Assembly: GCA_028335825.1 (NCBI GenBank)
Contig: JAIOKI010000013.1
Coordinates: forward strand, 372,001-436,000
DNA: 64,000 nucleotides
From: Nosema muscidifuracis
Taxonomy: Eukaryota; Microsporidia; Nosematidae
Direction of reading: 5' to 3'
A program made the translations under genes and the position numbers. This document shows positions 54,018-64,000 of this stretch, piece after piece; the stretch's first letter is position 1, and the number at the start of each line of letters is the position of its first letter. The notes under the pieces are model-generated. The model had not been told where the DNA came from. It saw only the letters and a list, made by a program, of their open reading frames with translations, and made no database searches.

Positions 54018-55985
54018 GAAATTTCTATTATAGTAATGTAATTGAATTATATTTTTTTGATTAAAACTTACACTTATTGAAAATCAAAAAAAGAGAGAAA
54101 TACGATAAAATAAATCAAAGTGTCAAATAAATATTTTTGAGAAGTTTTCAACATAATTAAAAGTTTTTTATAAAGTTAAAAATTAATTATGCATTTTAAA
54201 ATATTTAAACACAATGAAAAAGACAACTTATTTTTATCATTATTTTTTGTAAATGTGTTAAGTATTCTTATTTTTACTCATAAAACGGTGTTTTTTTCAA
54301 TTCTTTTTCTTTAGTCTCAAACCTAGTCAATTTACAATTACGATTATGTTTATTTTTGACTATTGAAATTTACAATTTCTGGGATGATATTCTTCAGACA
54401 TACAAATATCTTCTTGTCATTATTTTTATAAATTTTAAACATTTGTCAATCTGTAAATAGATAAATGCTCTTATAAATAAATTGATTACAATTTTTGATA
54501 TAATAATGTATTTCATTATTATAGATCTTTTTTATTATATCCACTTTAATAATCTTTTTACATTGATTACTAATATATATACTGATATGTAAATTCAGAT
54601 TTTTCTACACAAAAAATAATAGAAATAATTATATACAAGAATATTTTTAAATAAATTTGTAAAAAATACTATTCAAATTGTAAAATGTTTATACAATAAG
54701 TTTTATTATTAAAAAAAATAAAAAATTACTTGTCTTGATAATTTTAAACAATTGAAAAAAAATGAGCAACTAAATTTTTTTAGATGGTGTGTATATAAAT
54801 ATAAATATAAGTACATGATTCTCTATGTGATAAGATAATGGAATATGATGTTATTCTATTTAAAATATAAAACTGAAAAAGTGAATAGAAAAATTGATAA
54901 AATGTAAAATACAAAAACCTTAATTGAAACGATATTTAAAAAATAAATGTAAAGAACTTTAATAAGTACTTAATTTAAAACGTTATAAAAGTAAAAGATG
55001 AGAATTAAACTAATTAATTTAAAGTTTACTAAGTAATATATTAATTTTAAAATTTTATTTAGTTTTTAATCAGTCATTTGTGCATGAAGTATCATCTCCG
55101 TTTTCAGTATTTCCTTTCACTAATGGTCCTCTTTAACAGTGTGATATTTCTCTGAACTATCTCCTATTTATCTTTCTAATGTTAAACTCTTCAATTTCGT
55201 CTTAAAGACTCATGTCTACAAGTATGTCTCGGTTTTCTTTTTTATATCCTAGGTAAAAGTCGTTACTTATCCATCTCAAAGGACCACATACGGTATCACT
55301 TTTGACATCTATTTATACATCGACGCAGTGTGGTTATTGAGGATATAATACTTATGTCTTCTTTCGTTCTTAACTGTTCTTAGATTATCGAAATTTATGA
55401 TCTTGACTTCTACTATCACAATATTTTTTCCCATCTTGTATATTATAAATATATTAGCTTTGTAATTCATTAATACTTGATATTTTTTATAAATAATCTA
55501 AATTCATTTTAGATTCTTTTTCTCATTTTTGTTACTAAAACAAATGTCATACTTATATATATATTAATTATTTAGAGATTTTTATGAGTTACTTTGAAAA
55601 AAAATTATATTATTTATTGTAAATATAATTTTTTTAGTAAACAAAGAAAACTTGATATTATAAAATTATTTAATCATTGAATTTAATTAGATACAAAAGA
55701 TTTAGAATTAAGATAATTATTAGAAAGTATCACTTTTATAATTCAAATAAAATCGACACTATAATATATTAAAAAGTTACAGTTTTAATATTTAATCTAA
55801 AAAAATGAAAATATATTAATAATTAAAATATACAAACTTAAATCAAATTAAATTTAATTTATCATAAAAACAAGAAGAATATCAACTTCTAAAATATAAA
55901 ATATAAAATAAAATATCTTCTAATTTAGTTAAATCTAAGAAATTTAATTTATTTTAGGTTAAATAAAAATTTTTTAAGAACCCAT
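54018..55985. other. Gene-poor region with a C/G-richer decayed patch
   Basis: From about 55070 to 55440 the sequence is less AT-rich than its flanks, with stretches that read like interrupted protein on the minus strand (for example VCGPLRWISNDFYLGYKKEN). It may be a decayed gene or transposon, but I cannot assign a family. The rest is AT-rich with no gene. Confidence 0.45.
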
Positions 55986-56390
55986 ATGAATATTCTTAGT
56001 CTTTTCTTTACAAATATATTTACTGCTGAGATTAACAAGTCAAAAGATAATTTTTTAAAATATGAAACTTACTCCTTAGATAATATCACTAACTTTTATA
56101 TTGAAGGAGAAAATAAAGATGCATTTGAAGGAGTTACTAAAATACATATTGAGTGCCAACGTGGGGATAGTAATGAAAACGAAAGAACTGTTGAAGGAGA
56201 CTTTACAAAATTTACCCTTAAATCATTGCCAAAGGGTTTTACATTATTAACTTATAAAGACTCAGATTCGTGTTATCCTTTCATTCGTGAATATAATGGT
56301 GATGCTGTATTCTACTTTAAAGGAGCACCAAAAACTGTTCTAAAAGGTTTTAAATATTTTAAGCGTGAAAATGAAAGCCTACTCACTTAA
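55986..56390 (+). CDS. Small secreted hypothetical protein, 134 residues
   Basis: CCC at 55981-55983 lies two bases before the ATG, strong support for a true start. The N-terminus (MNILSLFFTNIFTAEINKSK) is a short signal peptide. The mature part is strand-rich with a regular pattern (DNITNFYIEGENKDAFEGV, KIHIECQRGDSNENE, FTLKSLPKGFTLLTY, GDAVFYFKGAPKTVLKG) and two Cys that could pair, suggesting a small beta-sandwich-like secreted domain. I recognise no family. It sits alone, more than 2 kb from any other gene. Confidence 0.7.
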   Translation: MNILSLFFTNIFTAEINKSKDNFLKYETYSLDNITNFYIEGENKDAFEGVTKIHIECQRGDSNENERTVEGDFTKFTLKSLPKGFTLLTYKDSDSCYPFIREYNGDAVFYFKGAPKTVLKGFKYFKRENESLLT

Positions 56391-59179
56391 GTATAAATCT
56401 TAATTTTTATATTATTTGTTTCTTAACTTAATTTAGATTTTCATTTAAAAAAAATATGTAATATCCATAAATATTTTTAAAATTATTTTCTGAGTATAAA
56501 ACGACAAAATAACGAATTAAAAAAATAATTTATTATTCAACAATTTGATAGAATAAATTATGCCATGCTAAGTATTTAGCTGGAGAAAGATACAGATATT
56601 AATTGTACTCAAAAGACTCTTGAACATTTTAATATACTATTGGTTAACCACATTAGAGACAAAAAAATCAACTAAAAAGAAATTCTATTTTTTTGATATT
56701 AAAGTCTATGTGTTTTATAAATGCTTGAATATAATTTTAAAATTAGAATAAAAATGCGAATTTCTTATCAACTAGTATTACTAAGTGGAATATTTAATTA
56801 GTATGTAATATTTTTTAAACAAGTATATTGGACTATTAGACAACTATATGAAAATTTATTGTTAAAAAAGAAATCAGATTTATACTAACATTGATTTAAA
56901 GATATGTTTCTTAATTTATCTAATTAACTTATCTGAGAACTATCACAAGATTTATGATAACGAAACTCAAGAAAGTAAGATTTTATAATAATTAAAATAC
57001 ATCTAGTGATTAGTTAAAAGGATTATAAATTGTTGACACAATGAAATTCAGATATGTTACAAACAGTTTCCGCTGCTAAAATAAACAAGTGACTTAAAAT
57101 AACTTTATATTTATAATATAAGAATGTAAGACCACTAAGTGTGAAAATATTACTGACGTATGACTACGTGTCTTGGTAGAACAAAGCTTTTAATTTCTGT
57201 TTTTTTTTTACTATACAAGAATAAGCTTAGTTTCTAAAGATAAAAGTTTGTACAATAAAAACTTATTAAGTTAACACTATATGATATAATTATTAAATTT
57301 CATCCAAAATATAGTAGATTTTTATAATTCTATTGGAATATAAAGGACGAGAGAAAAGTATAACTTTAGATTTTTGATCATAAGAATTTCCTATTTATTT
57401 TGAAATAAGTAGAAGATGGTCAATAAATTCTTTAGATTATTAAAATTACAATTATGAAACATAATTAATTTTTTTTAATTTAAATAAACAGATCTATAAT
57501 TAGACATAAATATTATAATTAATTGATATTGTAGTGAATGTATGGTTTTATTTTATATTATAAAAATTACCTTAGCTTTTCATCAAATTTAGGTTAGGTA
57601 ACTATGAGTATTTTATAATTTAGATGTTTCAAAATACAAAGTGATTCAATGACAATATTAAATGTCTAGAAAGATTTCATTTATTACATGAGCAGCTTGA
57701 ATATTGTTATTATTATTTTTTTTATAAAGCCTTACATTTGCATGTGAAAAAATAGATAGATTTTTATTTAAATTGATCTAACCAACTAAGATACAAACAA
57801 ATCAATGTTTAACTAAAAAATTAAAAATCTATTTTTTTAAATTGATAACAAATTAGGCATCTAAGATATTAAAAATTACAATGTGTAGATATATGATGAA
57901 TCTTAGTTATATTTAATTGATATTAAAAATAATATCAAAAAAAGCATTATTCTTGGAATTGATACATTCAATGAAGATTCAAGGGCTTTATGAGTCAAAT
58001 TAAATGTAATAGAAATTTGGAAAAATTAAAATATGAGTGAATAAGAAATATGCATGTTATAGTCAAAAGACTAATAAGAAGATAAAATTAATCTGACATA
58101 GATAATTGTATAATTTAATATTAGTTCAAATATAAACATAAAAAAGAAAATACATACTTTTATATTTATTATCATTTAATATATCAAACAAGTCCATTGA
58201 ATTTACAATTATATTAACAATCAATAAACACAAATATATACATGATGAAAAATATATAATTACAGATATAGAATGTGAAAATAATGATATTTACAAACTT
58301 ACATGATCAATATTGTATTTAAGATTCTGTAAAAAAATAATTAGAAGATGTTAGATTACGTCTCACATATAAATAAAACATTTAATCATTCCATGTCATA
58401 AATCTAATTAAATATCTATATTAGAGAAAATACTTCTAAGAAGAATAACCTTAGTAAATTAAAGTAAAAAAGGTAATATTTAACTTTTGTAAAATCTATG
58501 ATTATAAAAATCAATTAAACAAAGGATTAATTTATGATATTATAAAGTGAGGGTGAATAAATAAATAGCATATATACTAAACTATATAAAATTAATAAAA
58601 TATTTTATACACCTTGACTTGTCATGTTAGAGATACGTAATATTTCATTTATAATAATTTTACATTATTATAATATAGAGTAAAAATCTAATTAACAATA
58701 AATAGACATTTATAAAGTAAAATATTATCATTAATATATCTATTAGTAGTGTTATTTGATTAAAAAATTATATATGCTCTAATCGAGATTGGTATGAACT
58801 TTAATATCTTAACATCAAGTTCTATAGAATTCAAACATTTAATGATAAACTTTAAAGATATTATAATGATTAGACTGAAAAAATATTTTACGATGACAAG
58901 ATCATACCATAACACTTGAAATTAAGAGGTATAAATCAATCTTGATGAGTAATCTATTTTTAACAAATATATCGAAACTTAAAATAACAATACATTCACA
59001 AATCTAGATCGTCATTTATCTTAATAAAGTTTATATTTAATGCATATTAAGTTTTTTTAAATTATTGAAAAAAGTCTTACCTATATTTCTACTTTTATTA
59101 CATTATCTAATCTAATATTAATAATATTTATCAATATCTTTCATATTAGAATTATAATGATACAAAGAAGTAGTGTGAT
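56391..59179. other. Gene-free AT-rich region
   Basis: No supportable ORF, RNA gene or clear repeat. Confidence 0.5.
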
Positions 59180-60800
59180 ATTATTCCTCTTCTAAAATAT
59201 ACTTTCTAATTTTTACAGTCAAAGATAAATGTTTGAACAATAGATTTTCTATGTGCTTAGTCAATATTATCTAAATTCATCTGTCTATTGTACTAATTGA
59301 AAAATTATTTACTTCTTGTATAAACCAATGAATAAAAATCTAGATTGTCACCTGGCTTAATTCACGAAAATATCTAAATTCATTAATTTTTACTATGCTA
59401 TACTTCTTGCATATAAGGAATTTTCCTAGTCACTTCTTCATTTATTCAGATGTTGGCTTTATAATTCTATAAACCAACTCACCATGAGCTCTTAAAAAAT
59501 TTCATTTTATTCAACATTTCCAAGTTTCACTTTATGTTCATTATTCATCAAACTTGAGAAAACATCAACATGTGATATTTCGTTTTTGATTCTACAGATA
59601 AATTTCATCGAAATCATGACATGTGATTATTCTGTTAATGCTTCTAAGACACATGATCAGTAAATACTATAAACTCTATTCTCAGCAATACACATAACAT
59701 TTTTTTATGTAAATGAGTGATTTAATTTTACTGCTTGTATCTTCATTATCTAATATATGACTTAATACTACTCTTAGGTATTTATTAGAATATGAAATAT
59801 CTTTTTAAACCTTCACTTTATTAAAATTTATTTTCACACGTCTTATTATAAAGATATAATTTATCTGTATAATTATTTATTAATCTCCTATAGACTCTTA
59901 ATAATGCCATTATAATCTCTACCTGTTTTAATATAATTTTTAGGGTTATTCACAATCAGACCAGCTTGATCAAATTTATTTATTAATTCATTTGTATGTA
60001 TCAATACAACTATTTCTATGCCACTTATATTTCTTGTTATAAAAATTCTATAAAATGTTCTTTACAATATATTATCTATGTATAGCAAAAAATAAATATC
60101 CTTTTTCATTAGATTATTCAATTTGTCGAAATATTATTTCATTATTTATGAGCACTAATCTTACATTATTGAACCATGACTATTTTGATGTGATGTATTA
60201 ATTTTTAATCATAATTTAGTAATGTAGTGTAATATATCTTTTTCTCCTATCATTTACATAATTTCTTAATCACTTCTAATGATTTGTACTCTAAGCTAAT
60301 TAACTTATCATATTTACATGTATACATTATTTTATTTTCAAAAATTATGATCTAAGTCTTTATCAGTACTAATTACTCTCACTTCCAAGATATTTCCTTA
60401 ATATAAATTTATGAATAATCGTTAAATATTCTATCCATATTTTCTATGCTTAGTTATTAAGTTCCTCTAAAATATAATTAGTATTTCTCATGATTTAACA
60501 TCTAGCTTTCTGATTTCATTCTTAATACATTTATCTCAACTAAAAACAATTCTACATAAACATATTCACTTAAGTTTCTAATAATATTAAGTTGATTCAT
60601 CTTTTCTTTTGTATATTTGCTAAACCTAACCAGAGTAGACATATTTAAGCATTTGTTCCAACAATCACTATAATTCAGTTTTCTTATAAATTTGGTAGTT
60701 TAGAATTACTACGTTTTGAGAACCTTCCTTAAATTTGTTGAAGGAAAACCTGCACTATTTCTAAAATTCTCTATACATATATTAATATTATATTGGGGTA
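59180..60800 (-). mobile_element. Fossil Ty3/Gypsy-like retroelement (pol part)
   Basis: A decayed retroelement on the minus strand. Recognisable parts in element order: reverse-transcriptase-like sequence (about 59900-60700, including a YIDN-type catalytic-box relic and a following AGLIVNNPK-type block) and an RNase-H-like part (about 59500-59830, with a TDH-type block). The family is inferred as Ty3/Gypsy from the order and these blocks. It is broken by many interruptions (roughly a dozen or more) and looks older than the fossil at 41-42.7 kb. End repeats were not found and the limits are approximate. Confidence 0.6.
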
Positions 60801-63229
60801 AAATTTTTTAAAAATATAAATTATCAGTTAACTAGACATAAAACGTTTCCATTCTCAGAACAGGAATAAATTTTTGTTATTTTGAATTAGAAAAAAATAA
60901 ATGTAAATTATTTATATATGAATTAGATAGACAAGAGAATAATAAAAAAATTATTATATTCTTAATTTTGTAATATTAAGAAGATAGCATAAAATTATAT
61001 ATTCATCTATTATATTATTGATAAAATTATATATTTTAGAATTTCTTATGTGTTTATATATGTTAATAATTTAAGGGAATATATAGATAGATATAAAATA
61101 TTATTCATATATGAAAATCCAATAAAATAATTTATTTTCTAAGGATGATATTTCACATAAAAATCATTATTTATATGTTTATGAGGGACTAGTTTTTATT
61201 TCAAGGGTCAGATATAATTAAATATATTGTAGGATGAGTTATTCAATACAATAGATGATATATTTATAAATTAAAAATACAAATAAGGAAAATAAAATAT
61301 TCAAGATTACTTCTTAAATAGCTAATGAATAAACTTTCATAGTAATCAACTATAAAACAATAGAACCCTTTGTGATAAAAATCTTCTCAATAAATAAGTT
61401 TCTTTTATTCTTATAAATTAATTCATATATATTTATAAAAATCTAACTTGCTGCAATGTATAAGAACATAAACAGATACCAGTGTCAACTCACAGGCTAA
61501 ACAATCGTTAATTTCAAACCTACATATTTAGATTTCAAAGATTAGCATCTTAAGGAACTTACTTAGTTCATAAAGTCACCCTGTATATAATACCACAAAA
61601 AGACAATTAAATTTGTATCTATTCTTATTGTAGAAAATTACTAATTATATCTATTAAAAGAAGTTTAACAAGTATCAAATAATTGTAGTCAATTTTGATA
61701 AAATTTTAAGTTCCTTATATTATTAAAATAATATTCATCTACAAAGTTTTGTATAAAAAAAGATTTTTAAAATTTTTTCATATGTTCTTTTTTTAATATA
61801 TAATGTCAGAAATAAATTAATAAAATTCATACCCATATTGCATTTTTTATCTTTTTACATTCTGTTTATTTTTAGTACAGAAGATCCATCTCAGGGTTAT
61901 TTGTAATCAAAGAGATACTTCTAAGTAAATATTACTTACCTATTGATTTATGATACATTACATCATGATGAAGATAATTTTATAGACAATATAAGATATT
62001 AAAAAATTACAAAGTTAATGATGATTATCTATTTTTAAATAATTGTATTGATATTAGATAAAAATCATACAACTTAACTTTCATATATCACATAGAGAAA
62101 AAATAATTATTTCATAAATCATAGTAACACATATATTCTTACAATTGACATTTTTTATTGTTTAATAAAACTATTTGTATATTTCATTATTATGACAAAC
62201 TAATCAAGGTAAGTTAAAATATTCAATGAAAAGTAGAGAAGAAAATTATATAATTTATAAATATATATTACTAGAAATAAAGAAGAATTGTATTTTTATA
62301 AATATCTTTTAGATTGATATATTCTATATTATTAATAATATTGATCAAATATTTCAATATATGAATTTGATTTAGTAAATTAAATTTAAAAGATTTATCA
62401 AATTACAGAAGCAATCTCACATTTAGTATATATTTATTTACTCAATAAACATAGAAGTATTAAATAATTTATTCCTTTTGTACAAGAGTATATTGTCCAA
62501 TGAATGTAGAAATAAGAGCATATGTAAGTAAAGTATAACAAGATCATAATTTACAATATATATAAAATCATAAAAGATGCGTATTTATGATCTTCATGTC
62601 AATCACTCAATATTCCTTTACAATTATAAATCTAGAATTAATACGTAAGTTTAATGATATTTTAACAAACTTCAAATGTGTATATAGATCTGAAAAAAAG
62701 AAAATATTGACACTTCTATGAAGTCTTAAGAGATTGAAATTACTTTTTTATAAATGAGATAGACAAAGCTAAATCAATTTCTCTTTAAAATATACTTTTT
62801 AATTGAATGTGGATTAATCATCAGAATACTCAAAGAAGTAAATTCTAGTATAAAAAACGATAATAAAATATTTTAAAAAATGTTACCAATTTAGTTCGTA
62901 CGGACAGCAATACAAAATTAAATTTATTATCAAAATATCAATTAAGATGATAAAGAAAATATATCAATGAATTTTGAGTTTTAATTAAACATTTACATCA
63001 AGCTTTTGTTCTTGATTTTTTTACATTTGGAATATATATTCTTAAAAAACTAAAAATTTAGAATATTCATAATAGGTACCCCTAAATTAACATTCATATT
63101 TTTATATTCATTATAATCAAGCATTTCATCAATTTTTATTATTGATATTACATTTCTAATTGATCTATTACCTAATTTAAAATATATTGATTTAAATTAA
63201 ATTCATCAATCCCTGTAGATTTTAATATA
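60801..63229. other. Gene-free AT-rich region
   Basis: No supportable gene. A short C/G-richer patch at 61440-61590 could be decayed coding sequence; not identified. Confidence 0.45.
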
Positions 63230-63650
63230 TCATGAATTTGATAAAAAATAAGTTGAATAAGTTTTATGAAACACTTGGGATAATTTTGACATTCTTCTTT
63301 TAGTTCATATACTGCACATTATAATTGATCATAATTACATAAATTTTTGATTACCCTCGTAATTCTATCTCCTAGGGTTTACCTAAAATGATATTGTTTA
63401 TAATCGTACATTACACCATCAGAAATTCTTATATTATAGTTATTACAATATACATAGTTCTTTAATAAGAATTGATTATTAGTTGTCAAATCATGACAAA
63501 TATGATCAAATTGAATATTTGAAAATGAATCAGAAACACAATTATGATTACATTTGCATATTTGTCTTGTAAATTGTATCATACATCTTGGAAAATCATT
63601 AAGAAAGTTTTCAGTTTCAGAATTATTTATACATAAATTGGTTATTTAAT
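63230..63650 (-). pseudogene. Relic of the cysteine-rich two-TM family, copy C
   Basis: The minus strand reads FPRCMIQFTRQICKCNHNCV (near 63535-63600), aligning with PKCLVNIARKLCKCNHDC of copy A. The frame continues through FDHICHDL and ISDG to about 63380. Further 3' (about 63235-63340) a diverged stretch reads like CAVYELKEECQNYPKCFIKL, matching CNSLDLRDGCDNSPDCIK, but with an in-frame stop just before it and a frame change between the two parts. The N-terminal segment and the two membrane helices are missing or unrecognisable. It is therefore a host-gene pseudogene on the same strand as its relatives, 32 kb away. Confidence 0.75.
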
Positions 63651-64000
63651 TAACCAATTTCATATCATATTTAAGCACTAAGTGATTGTTTATAGTGATT
63701 TTCATTTATTTTAAATTTTATAAATAAATATCACTATTAATCTAATTAATGTTATCAAAGTTTATTTATATTAAATATTTGATTATTAATTTATTTAAAT
63801 TTCTTATAGTACACTTAAAATATACAAATTATATTATTTCTTATATAATAATAATAATCTACAAATCTTAGCTGTATATATAATTTAATTAAATGTAACG
63901 ATTGATATAAAAAATGAGTTACTTAAATATGAAATATAGCTCTTATTTGTTACATAACTATACATTTTAGATAAAATATATAATAATTTGATCATCATTT
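63651..64000. other. AT-rich right edge
   Basis: No feature recognised. Confidence 0.5.

Noticed and set aside
1-64000. CRISPR array, bacterial operon or bacterial origin
   Set aside because: Gene content, start motifs and tRNA are eukaryotic; the tandem repeats lack regular repeat-spacer structure.

Overview
The window looks like a microsporidian nuclear genome segment. It is extremely AT-rich and intronless as far as I can see. Its recognisable proteins are short eukaryotic (fungal-type) versions, and most start codons have a CCC or CCCC run within about 10 bases upstream, the start-proximal motif known from several microsporidia. I cannot fix the species.

The left third (about 1-21.2 kb) is a compact housekeeping block. 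It encodes ribosomal protein S26e, the release factor GTPase eRF3, the APC/C subunit Cdc23/APC8, a new 58-residue ORF, a VTC polyphosphate polymerase, the GINS subunit Psf2, a repeat-bearing Cdt1-like protein, Dph1 (diphthamide), deoxyhypusine hydroxylase, a PAQR/HlyIII-family membrane protein, a minimal Not3/5 protein, a Trf4-like nucleotidyltransferase, nucleoside diphosphate kinase, an unrecognised disordered protein, Rae1/Gle2, the KDEL receptor Erd2 and tRNA-Gln(CTG). Genes are separated by short AT-rich spacers, several with tandem repeats. Translation and RNA turnover recur as themes: two adjacent, divergently transcribed genes modify translation factors (Dph1 for EF2, DOHH for eIF5A), and a CCR4-NOT subunit lies tail-to-tail with a TRAMP-type poly(A) polymerase.

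The right two thirds (about 21.2-64 kb) are gene-poor. No conserved housekeeping gene was recognised there. The ORFs that remain mostly look secreted or membrane-anchored: two intact paralogues and one relic of a cysteine-rich family with two C-terminal membrane segments; a 978-residue secreted protein with two internal repeat arrays; several signal-peptide proteins, one with a RING-like C-terminus; and a tail-anchored protein. Between them are two decayed Ty3/Gypsy-like retroelements (fossils, both minus strand), a degenerate tRNA-Cys, a pair of diverged dispersed repeats whose segments are in swapped order, and a perfect 23-bp inverted repeat. This resembles a lineage-specific, possibly subtelomeric compartment. 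The best candidates for something undescribed are the cysteine-rich two-TM family and the secreted repeat protein.

Where a CCC run lies near an internal ATG I used it to choose the start, which shortens several reading frames relative to their maximal extent.
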